Shown here piece after piece: positions 9,116 to 18,137 of a stretch of DNA of 64,000 nt. The notes beneath the pieces were generated by a model. It made no database searches and was not told where the DNA came from. It saw only the letters and a list, made by a program, of their open reading frames with translations. Source of the DNA: Acuticoccus mangrovi (GTDB taxonomy: Bacteria; Pseudomonadota; Alphaproteobacteria; Rhizobiales; Amorphaceae); contig NZ_JAEKJA010000021.1 of the NCBI RefSeq assembly GCF_016411865.1, positions 97,627-161,626 on the forward strand, read 5' to 3'. Numbering within the stretch: position 1 is the first letter of the stretch; each line of letters opens with the position of its first letter. A program made the translations under genes and the position numbers.

Positions 9116-9913
9116 ATGGAGACACCCACCGATCGAGCCTACGAAAACAGCGCCTATATTCCCGATGCCGACGCCTTCACCCACCGCTGGGCCGCGGCGG
9201 CACGGGCCTTTCGGGCCGACGCGCGCCGCCGTCTCGACGTCGCCTACGGCCTCGGGCCGCGCGAGCGCTACGATCTCTTTCTGCCCGAGGGCGCGCCGCG
9301 CGGGCTCGTCGCCTTCATCCACGGCGGCTACTGGATGGCCTTCGACAAGTCGTCGTGGTCGCACCTTGCGGCGGGGCCGCTCGCGCACGGGCTCGCCGTG
9401 ATGGTGCCGAGCTACCCCTTGTGCCCGCAGGTGCGGGTGGGGGCGATCGTGACCGCCGTCGGCGCCGCGATCGACCATGCCGCCGAGACCGTCGCCGGAC
9501 CCATCGTGGTGTGTGGCCACTCCGCCGGCGGCCATCTCGCGGCGCGGATGGGGTGCCGCGATGCGCCGCTCACGGAGGGGGTGGCGGCGCGGGTGGCGCG
9601 GATCGTGTCGGTTTCCGGCATCCACGATCTGCGCCCGCTGCTTACGACGCGGATGAACGAGACGCTCGGCCTCGACCTCGCCGAGGCGCGCCGCGAGAGC
9701 CCGGTCCTCGCCGACCCGGCCGACGTCGACCTCGTGACCTGGGTCGGCGACGGGGAACGGCCGCAGCTGCGCCGCCAAAGCCGGCTCTTGTCGATGATCT
9801 GGGAGGGGCTCGCCCGCTCGGTGCGCCACGTGGAGGCGCCCGACCGGCACCATTTCGACGTGGTGGAGGACCTTGCCGACCCCGCCTCGGCGCTGACGCG
9901 GGCGCTGCTCTGA
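9116..9913 (+). CDS. Alpha/beta hydrolase, probable kynurenine-formamidase (arylformamidase) type
   Basis: The 265-residue protein has an alpha/beta-hydrolase core. HGGYW at residues 69-73 forms the oxyanion-hole motif of the arylformamidase and esterase group. The nucleophile elbow is GHSAGG at 134-139 with Ser136. A late His in DRHHFDV is the probable catalytic base. It starts 15 bases after iorB with GGGGAG before the ATG. Arylformamidases hydrolyse N-formylkynurenine, the step before kynureninase, and kynU lies 1.3 kb downstream. That supports, without proving, this substrate. No tryptophan dioxygenase is in the window. Confidence 0.8.
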   Translation: METPTDRAYENSAYIPDADAFTHRWAAAARAFRADARRRLDVAYGLGPRERYDLFLPEGAPRGLVAFIHGGYWMAFDKSSWSHLAAGPLAHGLAVMVPSYPLCPQVRVGAIVTAVGAAIDHAAETVAGPIVVCGHSAGGHLAARMGCRDAPLTEGVAARVARIVSVSGIHDLRPLLTTRMNETLGLDLAEARRESPVLADPADVDLVTWVGDGERPQLRRQSRLLSMIWEGLARSVRHVEAPDRHHFDVVEDLADPASALTRALL

Positions 9914-10024
9914 CAGGATCTCTGGCGGATCGTGCGATGCGGCCGCGTCTCGCTTCCCCGCGGCGACGTGTGGCTCTAGGCTGGGTGAGCTCGCCGCGCC
10001 GGCCGCAACGCTCCGGAGACCCCC

Positions 10025-10876
10025 GTGCCAGGTCCTCACCCCGCCCCCCTCGCGCCGCCTCTGCGGGACGAAGCCGCGAGCCGGTTCCGCGCCCTCCACG
10101 CTGAGTTCCTCGTGCTGCCCAACCCCTGGGACGCCGGCACCGCCCGCCTTCTCGCCGATCTCGGCTTTGCGGCCATCGCCTCTTCCTCGGCGGCGCAGGC
10201 CTGGGCAGAGGGCAAGCCTGATGGAGCGATCGGCCGCAAGAGCGCCATCGCCCACGCCGCCATGCTGTCCGCCGCGTCCGGGCTGCCGGTGAACGGCGAC
10301 TTCGAAGCCGGCTTCGGCATCACCCCCGCCGAGGTGGCCGACACGATCGAGGCGGCTCTCGAGGCGGGCGTCGCCGGCTGCTCGATCGAGGACACCGCCC
10401 ACGACCGGCCGGAGCCGATCTTCGACGAGATCATGTCGTGCCGTCGCCTCGAGGCGGCCCGCGACGCGGTGGAGCGGGCCGGCAGCGACTTCGTGCTCAC
10501 CGGGCGCTGCGAGATTCTCGCCTTCGACGTGCCCGATCGCCTCGCCATCGCCTGCCGGCGCTTGAAGGCCTACGAGGCGGCGGGGGCGCACGTCGTCTAC
10601 GCGCCGGGCCTCACGCGGGCCGAAGACATCGAGCGGGTGCTCGTCGAGGTGTCCGTGCCGCTCAGCGTGATCGCGGGCGTCGGCGGGGTGAGCGACGATC
10701 TCGCGGCGCTCAAGGCGCTGGGCGTGTCGCGGGTGACGCTCGGCTCCAACCTCTACAAGGTGGCGCTCGGCGCGTTTGTCACCGCCGCCGAGGGGTTGCG
10801 CGAGGCCGAGCGGGCCGATCTGCCGGGCAAGCTCACCTCCGCCTTCTTCGACGACCGCTTCGAGCGCAAGAGATGA
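10025..10876 (+). CDS. Isocitrate lyase / PEP mutase-family protein
   Basis: The 283-residue protein has the (beta/alpha)8 layout of the ICL/PEPM superfamily. The start [21 protein letters not shown] and the metal-binding strand [13 protein letters not shown] are typical, followed by [14 protein letters not shown]. Members cleave or rearrange C-C or P-C bonds of 2-oxo or dicarboxylic acids. The subgroup here is mostly uncharacterised. The GTG at 10025 was chosen because an in-frame ATG lies too far inside. The stop overlaps the next gene by ATGA. Its role beside kynU is unknown. Confidence 0.8.
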   Translation: MPGPHPAPLAPPLRDEAASRFRALHAEFLVLPNPWDAGTARLLADLGFAAIASSSAAQAWAEGKPDGAIGRKSAIAHAAMLSAASGLPVNGDFEAGFGITPAEVADTIEAALEAGVAGCSIEDTAHDRPEPIFDEIMSCRRLEAARDAVERAGSDFVLTGRCEILAFDVPDRLAIACRRLKAYEAAGAHVVYAPGLTRAEDIERVLVEVSVPLSVIAGVGGVSDDLAALKALGVSRVTLGSNLYKVALGAFVTAAEGLREAERADLPGKLTSAFFDDRFERKR

Positions 10877-11220
10877 CCGAGGCCGACGTGCGCGAGCTCT
10901 TCGCCCCGGTGACGCCTGTCACGGTGCGGCGGATGTTCGGCGGGCTCGGCGTCTATGGCGAGGCCGGCATCTTCGCCCTCGTCGCCCACGGCGAGCTCTT
11001 CATGAAGGTGGACGGGGAAACGCGCGACGCCTTCGAGGCGGCCGGGTCCACCCCCTTCGTCTACGACGGATCGGGAAAGACGGTGACGATGCCCTATATG
11101 CGCCTGCCCGCCGAGGCGTTCGACGACGAGGAGCGGCTCGTCGCGTTCACCCGCCTCGCCCTTGCCGCCGCCGCCCGCGCGCCCGCCCGGCCGCGGCGCT
11201 CGGCACGGGGCGCGCGATGA
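10873..11220 (+). CDS. TfoX N-terminal-domain protein
   Basis: This is a 115-residue protein consisting of the TfoX N-terminal domain. The typical core is [32 protein letters not shown], followed by an aromatic and acidic segment. Full-length TfoX regulators of competence carry a second domain that is absent here. Such short stand-alone proteins are common in alphaproteobacteria and have no agreed function. The gene overlaps both neighbours by ATGA, so it is translationally coupled to the PEP-mutase-family gene and to kynU. The C-terminus is Arg/Ala/Pro-rich and probably unstructured. Confidence 0.85.
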   Translation: MTEADVRELFAPVTPVTVRRMFGGLGVYGEAGIFALVAHGELFMKVDGETRDAFEAAGSTPFVYDGSGKTVTMPYMRLPAEAFDDEERLVAFTRLALAAAARAPARPRRSARGAR

Positions 11221-12440
11221 GCGCCGCGACCCGCGCCGAGGCGGCGGCGCTCGACGCCGCCGACCCTCTCGCCCATCACCGCGCCGCGTTCGACTTGCCC
11301 GACGTGATCTATCTCGACGGCAACTCGCTCGGGCCGCTGACGCGGGCGGCGCGCGAGCGCGTCGCCACGGTGGTGGGCGAGGAGTGGGGGGAGGGGCTCA
11401 TCCGCTCCTGGAACACCGCCGGCTGGGTGGATCTGCCGACCCGCGTGGCGGCCAAGATCGCCCCGCTGATCGGCGCGGCCCCGCGGGACGTGATCGTGAC
11501 CGACTCCACCTCCGTCAACCTCTTCAAGGTGCTGTCGGCGGCGCTGTCGGAGGCTTTGCCGGGGCGCCGCACGATCCTCTCCGAGCCCGGCAACTTTCCG
11601 ACCGACCTCTATATCGCCGAGGGCGTCGCGGCGGGGGAGGGGGCGGCGCTGGCGCTGTCGGACGACCCGCTTGCCGCTCTCGACGAGAGCGTGGCGGTGC
11701 TGATGCTGACCGAGGTGGACTACCGCACCGGCCGCCGCCACGACATGGCCCGCGTGACGGCCGCCGCCCATCGCGTCGGGGCCCTGACCGTCTGGGACCT
11801 CGCCCATTCGGCCGGGGCACTGCCGGTGGACCTTGCCGGCGCAGGCGCCGACTTCGCCGTCGGCTGCGGCTACAAATATCTGAACGGCGGGCCGGGGGCG
11901 CCGGCCTTCCTCTACGTCGCGCCGCAGCATCAGGACGCGACGCAGCCCCTGTCGGGATGGTTCGGCCACGCCGCCCCCTTCGCCTTCGAGCCCGCCTATC
12001 AGCCGGCGGCGGGCATCGAGCGCTTCCTGACCGGCACCCCCTCGGTCATCGCGATGAGCGCGCTCGACGCGGCGCTCGACGTCTTCGCCGACGTCGATCT
12101 GACGGCGGTGGCGGCGAAGTCGGCGGCGCTCGCCGATCTGATGATCGCCCGCGTCGACGCCCTCTGCGGCGACCATCTGACGCTCGCGAGCCCACGCTCG
12201 GCGGCGACGCGCGGCAGCCAGGTGTCGTTCCGCCATCCCTCGGGCTACCCGGTGATGCAGGCGCTGATCGCGGCGGGCGTGATCGGCGACTTCCGGGCCC
12301 CCGACATCCTGCGCTTCGGCTTCACGCCGCTCTACACGCGCTTCGTGGACGTGTTCGACGCGGTGGACATCTTGGCCGACATTCTCGCCGCGCGCCGGTG
12401 GGATGCGCCGCAATTCCACCGCCGCGCGGCGGTGACGTGA
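11217..12440 (+). CDS. kynU: Kynureninase
   Basis: Kynureninase is a PLP enzyme that hydrolyses kynurenine to anthranilate and alanine. The 407-residue protein shows YLDGNSLGP near residue 32, the phosphate-binding TDSTSVN near 95, NFPTD at 126-130, and [11 protein letters not shown] with D194. The PLP lysine K220 is in the hallmark [16 protein letters not shown]. Length and motifs match the family throughout. It ends the plus-strand block that includes a formamidase-like hydrolase. With tryptophan dioxygenase absent from the window, the kynurenine route would depend on genes elsewhere. The start overlaps the TfoX-like stop by ATGA. Confidence 0.95.
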   Translation: MSAATRAEAAALDAADPLAHHRAAFDLPDVIYLDGNSLGPLTRAARERVATVVGEEWGEGLIRSWNTAGWVDLPTRVAAKIAPLIGAAPRDVIVTDSTSVNLFKVLSAALSEALPGRRTILSEPGNFPTDLYIAEGVAAGEGAALALSDDPLAALDESVAVLMLTEVDYRTGRRHDMARVTAAAHRVGALTVWDLAHSAGALPVDLAGAGADFAVGCGYKYLNGGPGAPAFLYVAPQHQDATQPLSGWFGHAAPFAFEPAYQPAAGIERFLTGTPSVIAMSALDAALDVFADVDLTAVAAKSAALADLMIARVDALCGDHLTLASPRSAATRGSQVSFRHPSGYPVMQALIAAGVIGDFRAPDILRFGFTPLYTRFVDVFDAVDILADILAARRWDAPQFHRRAAVT

Positions 12441-12551
12441 ATTCTGAGTGGTTTGGTGGCGAAGTGGTGTTGCAAAGCGTCGTCGCCCCGGCTAGATGAG
12501 GGCTCCCGCGGGACACGCTCCCGCCCCGGGCCCCGCCCGGGACCCAGGCAG

Positions 12552-12628
12552 GCGCCGGTAGCTCAGCTGGATAGAGCACCAGACTACGAATCTGGGGGTC
12601 GGGGGTTCGAATCCTCCCCGGCGCGCCA
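12552..12628 (+). tRNA. tRNA-Arg (anticodon ACG)
   Basis: A complete 77-nt cloverleaf can be drawn. The acceptor arms are GCGCCGG and CCGGCGC. The D arm contains TAGCTCAGCTGGATAGAGC. The anticodon stem CCAGA/TCTGG closes the loop CTACGAA with anticodon ACG. The T arm has GGTTCGAATCC. A discriminator G and an encoded CCA follow. ACG at the wobble position implies inosine modification. Immediately downstream the sequence changes to transposase remains and a CRISPR-Cas system, so this tRNA may mark an integration edge. No duplicated tRNA 3' end was found. Confidence 0.97.
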
Positions 12629-12734
12629 TATTGCCAGTAACATACTGTTTTCCATGGTAATTTTCTAGGCGTTCCCAGCAATCGGCAGGTGAGCGTTCCC
12701 AATCGCGTTCACGCTCCACCCTCGATCATGCGCC

Positions 12735-13130
12735 TCGACGCTGACGTTTCTCGACCAGCTGGTCGAAGAGATGCCCGTCTCGATCCAGCGCATCCAGACC
12801 GGTCGCGGCCAGGAGTTCTTCGCCTACGCGGTTCAGGAGCGGCTTCGCTCGTGGAGCATCAGGTTCCGCCCGATCCGCCCGCGGTCACCGCATTTCAACG
12901 GTAAGGTCGAACGGGTGCAACGGACCGCGCCCGACGAGTTCTGGCCGATGGTCGACCTCAAAGACCCGGAGCTCGAAGCGCGACTGGCGGAGTGGCAGCA
13001 CGTCGACAACTGGGCGCGTCCGCACGACAGCCTCGGTGGCAGCGCTTCCACCGGCGAGGACATCGCTGCGTCGTATGACCCGAACGCCGAGCCCATCCTG
13101 CCGCGCGACCACTGGCCGGCGCGACGCTGA
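12735..13130 (+). pseudogene. IS481-type transposase relic (integrase core fragment)
   Basis: The frame around 12771-13130 encodes the C-terminal half of a DDE integrase core. It contains RIQTGRGQEFFAY, FRPIRPRSPHFNGKVERVQR and a DLKDPELEARLAEWQ tail, in the order found in IS481-type transposases. Similar sequence continues upstream in the same frame (TLTFLDQLVEEM) without a start codon or N-terminal HTH. The Asp normally found in QTD is Gly here, so a catalytic residue is lost. There are no flanking inverted repeats that I can see. It is a decayed insertion between the tRNA and the cas operon. Confidence 0.7.
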
Positions 13131-13412
13131 CGAGTGAAACGATGTCAGCAGATCCCACACTCCACAGTTGAAGCTAGCAGCGCAGAGCGAATTGTGGCGA
13201 TCGCGAAGCGGTTTTAGACAAGGAATTACCGCGAAGAAATTCAACTACTTGAGGTGGCGTTAGCGTCTATCCAAAACGCACGGCAACGACTGCTACGGGC
13301 GGCTCGGCACGCGATATCCGCCCAAGCCGACTATCAGGACGATCGCGGGTCGGCGCCCAAACGGCTCGCCGAGACCGTTTTTCGCTGGCATCGTTCGCTT
13401 TTGGGAATTCCG
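13131..13412. other. Cas operon upstream region
   Basis: This 282-bp region lies between the transposase relic and the chosen cas3 start and is less GC-rich than its surroundings. The cas3 frame is open through part of it from a GTG at 13254. The segment gives no recognisable Cas3 sequence, and the canonical N-terminus begins at the ATG at 13413. It must hold the cas promoter, but I see no clear -35/-10 pair. Confidence 0.4.
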
Positions 13413-15647
13413 ATGTTTTATGCGCACTCGACTGACCGATCGGATCGCACGGACTGGCAAACACTTCAGCAACACCTCGAAGCGGTCTCCGAGGATGCCG
13501 CGCGGCGCGGCGAGCCGCTAGGGATCGCGCCAGCAGCCCGGCTCGCTGGCCTACTGCATGATCTCGGTAAGTATACGCCCGCCTTCCAGGCACGGCTCGC
13601 CGGTGCCTCGGAACGAGTCGACCACTCGACGGCGGGGGCGGCCGTGGCCCTTGGGCTCGCCGCAACGGGGGACGACCGGTATGTTGCCGAGCTTGTCGCC
13701 CACGCCATCGCCGGTCATCACGCCGGACTGCCCGATCGGATCGGCCAAGGCGCGCTCGATGATCGGTTGAAGATGTTCGACCCGACGTCGCTCGCCCCGA
13801 TGTGGCGTGACGAGATCGTGCCGGAGGCGAAGGGGCTGATGCCCACCCTCGACTGGGGTGTTGGCAAGGAGAGCTTCCTGTTCCGCTTTGCTCTTCTCGG
13901 GCGAATGATCTTCTCTTGCCTTGTGGATGCCGACTATCGCGACACGGAGGCCTTCTACGGCACCGTGCCGGCAGCGCGGCGCGAGCAGCCGCCGCTCGCC
14001 GAGCATCTTCCGGGCTTTCTCGAGCAGCTGAAGAAGCATCTGGCGGCCCTTTCCGGCGAGGGAGCCGTCAACTGCCTGCGCGGCGAGATCCTCCAGCACG
14101 TCCGCGAGCGGGCGGTGGAGGCGCCGGGGCTCTTCACGCTCACCGTGCCGACAGGCGGCGGCAAGACGCTCGCCTCGCTCGCCTTCGCGCTCGACCATGC
14201 CAACCGGCATGACCTGCGTCGCATCATCGTCGCCATCCCCTTTACGTCGGTCGTTGACCAGACCGCCGCTCTTCTGCGCGGTATTCTCGGCGCCGAGACC
14301 GTTTTGGAGCACCACGGCGCCATCGAAGTGGAGGGGCGGTCGAGCGACGCCGATAGCGGGGCAGACAAATTGCGCCTCGCCATGGAGGACTGGTCGGCAC
14401 CCGTCGTGGTGACGACGCATGTGCAGCTCTTCGAGAGCCTCTTTGCCGCACGACCCTCACGCTGCCGCAAGCTGCACAACATTGCCGGCAGCGTCATCGT
14501 GCTCGACGAGGCGCAAACGCTGCCACGCCACCTCCTTGCACCGACGGTGCGGATGATCGACGCCCTCGCCGCCAACTGGCGCACCTCGGTGGTGCTATGC
14601 ACCGCCACCCAGCCCGCCTTCGACGCGGAGCGGCTGACGAAGGGGCACCCTTTGGCGCTGCCGCTCGCGGGGCGCGAACTTGCACCCGACCCGGCGCGGC
14701 TCGCCCGGGAGATGAAGCGGGTGCGCCTTCATTTTGGCGGTGCGATGGACGACACAGCCCTGGTGGGAGCGCTCGGCGAGACCGGGCAAGGCCTCGTCAT
14801 CGTCAACAGCCGTGGGCATGCGCTGGCGCTCTACCGGGCCGCAGTCGCGGCCGGGCTCGACGGTATGGTTCACCTCACGACCAGGCAGTACGCAGCGCAC
14901 CGGCGACGGATCCTCAAGGACGTTCGCGACCGGCTTGATGTGGGGGCGCCGTGTCGGGTGGTCGCGACGTCGCTGGTGGAGGCCGGCGTTGATCTCGACT
15001 TTCCGCGGGTCTGGCGCGCCGAGGCGGGGCTCGACCAGATCGCCCAGGCGGCGGGCCGCTGCAACCGCGAGGGGCGCCGGCCGGTGGAGGAGAGCATCGT
15101 CACGGTGTTCGAGGCGCCGAACAATCCGGCGCCGCCCGAGATCAAGGGCCTCGTCGGCGACCTCGCTCGCATGGCGCACAAGCATGACGACCTCCTCTCG
15201 CCAGATGCGATCACCGACTATTTCGGCGAAGTCTATTGGCGGCTCGACAGCGGCATCGACCGCGAGAGGATCTGCGACATGTTCCGGGCCGATGCCCGTG
15301 GCACGAACTTCGCGTACCGCAGCGCGGCCGAGGCTTATCGCATGATCGAGAGCGGAATGGTGCCGGTGATCGTGCCGCGCGAGACCGAGGCCGTGGCGGC
15401 CGTCGCCGACCTTGCGATTGCCGACGTGCCGTCCGGCCTTCTTGCGCGGCGGCTGCAGGCGCATCTCGTGCAGGTGCCACCGAAGGCACGGATTCGGCTC
15501 CTCGCCAACGGCCATGTCGCCTTCATCGCCCCCGAGATGCGCGGTGATCAGTTCGCCGTCCTACGCACGCTGTCGTTTTACGAGGAGGATATCGGGTTGG
15601 TGTGGGAGGACGCAGACTATCTCGAGGCGGAGAGCCTCTTGGTCTAA
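13413..15647 (+). CDS. cas3: CRISPR-associated helicase/nuclease Cas3 (type I-C)
   Basis: Cas3 unwinds and degrades the target strand after Cascade recognition. With the start at MFYAHS, the canonical Cas3 N-terminus, the protein has 744 residues. The HD nuclease part shows LLHDLGKYTPAFQ with HD at 49-50, DH at 70-71 and AGHHAGLPD at about 100. The SF2 helicase part has PTGGGKT at 246-252, a DEAH-like DEAQ at 365-368, LCTATQ, and QAAGRCNREGRR as motif VI. Both activities appear intact. It is the first gene of the operon. A 73-bp gap separates it from cas5c, leaving room for an internal promoter. An upstream in-frame GTG at 13254 was rejected as start. Confidence 0.93.
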   Translation: MFYAHSTDRSDRTDWQTLQQHLEAVSEDAARRGEPLGIAPAARLAGLLHDLGKYTPAFQARLAGASERVDHSTAGAAVALGLAATGDDRYVAELVAHAIAGHHAGLPDRIGQGALDDRLKMFDPTSLAPMWRDEIVPEAKGLMPTLDWGVGKESFLFRFALLGRMIFSCLVDADYRDTEAFYGTVPAARREQPPLAEHLPGFLEQLKKHLAALSGEGAVNCLRGEILQHVRERAVEAPGLFTLTVPTGGGKTLASLAFALDHANRHDLRRIIVAIPFTSVVDQTAALLRGILGAETVLEHHGAIEVEGRSSDADSGADKLRLAMEDWSAPVVVTTHVQLFESLFAARPSRCRKLHNIAGSVIVLDEAQTLPRHLLAPTVRMIDALAANWRTSVVLCTATQPAFDAERLTKGHPLALPLAGRELAPDPARLAREMKRVRLHFGGAMDDTALVGALGETGQGLVIVNSRGHALALYRAAVAAGLDGMVHLTTRQYAAHRRRILKDVRDRLDVGAPCRVVATSLVEAGVDLDFPRVWRAEAGLDQIAQAAGRCNREGRRPVEESIVTVFEAPNNPAPPEIKGLVGDLARMAHKHDDLLSPDAITDYFGEVYWRLDSGIDRERICDMFRADARGTNFAYRSAAEAYRMIESGMVPVIVPRETEAVAAVADLAIADVPSGLLARRLQAHLVQVPPKARIRLLANGHVAFIAPEMRGDQFAVLRTLSFYEEDIGLVWEDADYLEAESLLV

Positions 15648-15720
15648 GGTGAGAGTCGATTCACCGATTGCCATATTGTCATTCATCCCTCAGTATAAGT
15701 TTCATTCGAGTGAAAATTAG

Positions 15721-16410
15721 ATGACCTACGGTATTCACCTTCACGTCAGCGGGCCTTTTGCCTGCTTTACCCGCCCCGAGATGAAGGTCGAGCGGGTGTC
15801 CTACGACGTGATGACGCCGTCGGCAGCCCGCGGCATTCTGGAGGCGGTCCACTGGAAGCCAGCGATCCGTTGGGTGATCGACTCGATTCACGTCCTCAAA
15901 CCGATCCGTTTTCAGTCGATCCGGCGCAACGAGGTCGGCGCCAAAGCTTCCTATGCCGCGGCGAAGAGCGCCATGCGGCGTGGCGACGTGAACGGCCTCG
16001 CGCTGCGGATTGACGAGAACCGCCAGCAGCGCGCGTCCACCGTGCTCGTCGACGTCGCCTACGTCATCGAGGCGCACTTCGAGATGACGGCGAAGGCGGG
16101 GCCGGACGACAACCCGGCCAAGCACTTCGACATGTTCAACCGCCGTGCCGCGCGCGGCCAGGCGTTCGTGCAGCCGGTGCTCGGCACCCGCGAGTTCGAC
16201 GCGCGCTTCACCCTGGTGCCGCAGGGAACGCCGACACCGGTGCCGGAGGAGACCGAAGGCCTCGGCTTCGACGCGCCGCGGGATCTCGGCTTCATGCTCT
16301 GGGACGTCGATCATGACACTCCCGGCAAACCCTCCATGTTCTTTCGCGCCACACTCACCAATGGGGTGTTGATGGTGCCGCAACCGGGTTCCCCGGAGAT
16401 TCTCAAGTGA
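15721..16410 (+). CDS. cas5c: Type I-C Cas5 (pre-crRNA endonuclease and Cascade subunit)
   Basis: Type I-C lacks Cas6, and Cas5c (Cas5d) cuts the pre-crRNA within the repeat and stays bound to the 5' handle. The 229-residue product begins with THLHVSGP-like sequence (GIHLHVSGPFACFTRPEMKVERVSYDVMTPSAARG), characteristic of the Cas5c RAMP fold. It also contains HFDMFNRRAARGQ and FVQPVLGTREFDARF, conserved in the subtype. The neighbours on both sides fix the subtype. The stop overlaps the GTG of cas8c. Confidence 0.92.
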   Translation: MTYGIHLHVSGPFACFTRPEMKVERVSYDVMTPSAARGILEAVHWKPAIRWVIDSIHVLKPIRFQSIRRNEVGAKASYAAAKSAMRRGDVNGLALRIDENRQQRASTVLVDVAYVIEAHFEMTAKAGPDDNPAKHFDMFNRRAARGQAFVQPVLGTREFDARFTLVPQGTPTPVPEETEGLGFDAPRDLGFMLWDVDHDTPGKPSMFFRATLTNGVLMVPQPGSPEILK

Positions 16411-18137
16411 CGATCCTGTCGGCCCTCGCCGCAGCGACGCTGCCGGACGCGCCACCGGAGGGCTATGCGGAAGGGAAGGTCTCGATTCTCGTCTCGCTCG
16501 AGCCGGACGGCCGTGTGGCGAACGTTGCGGATCTGCGCATCCCGCGCGGCAAGAAGCTCACTCCGACGACCATGATGGTGCCGGCGCCGGTGAAACGCAC
16601 CTCCGGGATCGCGCCGAACTTTCTGTGGGACAAGACCGCCTATGCGCTCGGCGTGACGGCCGGAGCCGGCAAGCGAACCGCCGAGGAGCACGCCGCCTTC
16701 GTCGCGCGCCACGAGGAATGGCTCGCCGGCACGAACGACGAAGGTCTCGTGGCGTTCCTCGCCTTCCTGAGGGACTGGTCGCCCGAGCGCTTTTCCACCC
16801 CCGAATGGCCAGTGGAGGCGATCGACGACAACGTCGTCTTCTGCCTCGAGAGCGAACGCCGCGCCGGCGTTCGCTTGCACGACCGTCCCGCCGCGAGAGC
16901 ACTCTGGGCACGCCTCGGCGCGAAGGACCCGGCAAGCGACATCGTCTGCCTTGTCACCGGCGAGAGAGGTCCGCTCGCGGAGCTCCACCCGTCCATCAAG
17001 GGCGTTTGGGGTGGGCAGACGGCGGGTGGCTCGATCGTCTCGTTCAACCAGGACGCGTTCACCTCCTACGGCCACGAGCAGGGAGCGAACGCACCCGTCT
17101 CTCAGGCAGCGGCGCTCGCCTACACCGGGGTGCTCAATCGGTTCCTCGCCCCCGGCAGCGGGCACCGCGTGCAGATCGGCGACGCCTCCACGGTCTTCTG
17201 GGCCGAGGCGGCAGACGCGGCGGTCGCCGAGACTGCAGCAGGGGTGTTCAGCCAAGCCTTCGGCAACACGATCGACAGCGAGATCGAGGCCGCCCGGGTC
17301 GGCGCCGTGCTCGAGGCGATCCATCGCGGCAGGCCACTCGTCGAGGCCGCGCCGGATCTCGCTGAAGGGGTGCGCTTCTACGTCCTCGGCCTTGCGCCAA
17401 ACGCGGCGCGGATCTCGATCCGCTTCTGGCTGGAGGACGACTTCGCCACGCTGATGCATCACTACGGCCGCTTCGCCGAAGACATCCGCATCGAGCCCGC
17501 TCCGCGCGACGGGGTTCCCCCGCTGTGGCGCTATCTCCTGGAACTCGCGCCCCAGGGCAAGCGCGAGAATGTGCCGCCGAACCTCGCCGGCGAGGTGATG
17601 CGCGCGATCCTCACCGGCGCCCGCTACCCACAATCGCTCCTCGCCGCGACGCTAATGCGCATCCGTGCCGACCGCCGCGTCGGCCCGCTGCGCGCCGGGC
17701 TCGTCAAGGCGCTTCTCGCCCGCAACCATTCTGGGAGGCCACCCGTGGCGCGCGACGTCGACAACCCTTCCGCAGCCTACCAACTCGGCCGGCTCTTCGC
17801 CGTGATGGAAGCCGCACAATATGCCGCGCTCGGCCGGGTCAACGCCCCGATCGGCGACCGCTACTACGCCGCCGCTTCCTCGACCCCTGCCCGCGTCTTT
17901 GCCGCCCTGATGCGGGGCCTCAAGACCCACGTCTCGGATGCCCGCAAGCGTGGTCGCGGCGGCTGGATCGAGCCGCGAGTTGAGGAAATCGTCAGCAAGC
18001 TCGAACCAGATCTGCCGAAGACGCTGTGCCTCGAGGACCAGGGCCGCTTCGCTCTCGGCTACTACCACGAGAAGTCATACCGGCCGCCCGAGACGGTGGT
18101 TGAGGACAAGACGCCCGCTGAAGGAGACGCCGAATGA
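16407..18137 (+). CDS. cas8c: Type I-C Cascade large subunit Cas8c (Csd1)
   Basis: Cas8c recognises the PAM and supports R-loop formation. The 576-residue protein is of the usual length for Csd1. It opens with an N-terminal LADLRIPRGKK-like segment (VADLRIPRGKKLTPTTMMVP) and then APNFLWDKTAYALG, both typical of this family. GGSIVSFNQDAFTSYG is conserved around the middle, and ISIRFWLEDDFATLMHH lies in the C-terminal half. The GTG start at 16407 overlaps the cas5c stop. The 3' end overlaps cas7c by four bases. An internal start producing a Cas11c-like small subunit is known in other I-C systems, but I could not identify one with confidence here. Confidence 0.92.
   Translation: MTILSALAAATLPDAPPEGYAEGKVSILVSLEPDGRVANVADLRIPRGKKLTPTTMMVPAPVKRTSGIAPNFLWDKTAYALGVTAGAGKRTAEEHAAFVARHEEWLAGTNDEGLVAFLAFLRDWSPERFSTPEWPVEAIDDNVVFCLESERRAGVRLHDRPAARALWARLGAKDPASDIVCLVTGERGPLAELHPSIKGVWGGQTAGGSIVSFNQDAFTSYGHEQGANAPVSQAAALAYTGVLNRFLAPGSGHRVQIGDASTVFWAEAADAAVAETAAGVFSQAFGNTIDSEIEAARVGAVLEAIHRGRPLVEAAPDLAEGVRFYVLGLAPNAARISIRFWLEDDFATLMHHYGRFAEDIRIEPAPRDGVPPLWRYLLELAPQGKRENVPPNLAGEVMRAILTGARYPQSLLAATLMRIRADRRVGPLRAGLVKALLARNHSGRPPVARDVDNPSAAYQLGRLFAVMEAAQYAALGRVNAPIGDRYYAAASSTPARVFAALMRGLKTHVSDARKRGRGGWIEPRVEEIVSKLEPDLPKTLCLEDQGRFALGYYHEKSYRPPETVVEDKTPAEGDAE

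Noticed and set aside
12492..12719. 75-residue minus-strand frame across the tRNA
   Set aside because: It is the known false protein from the reverse strand of tRNA genes (GGFEPPTPRF-like).
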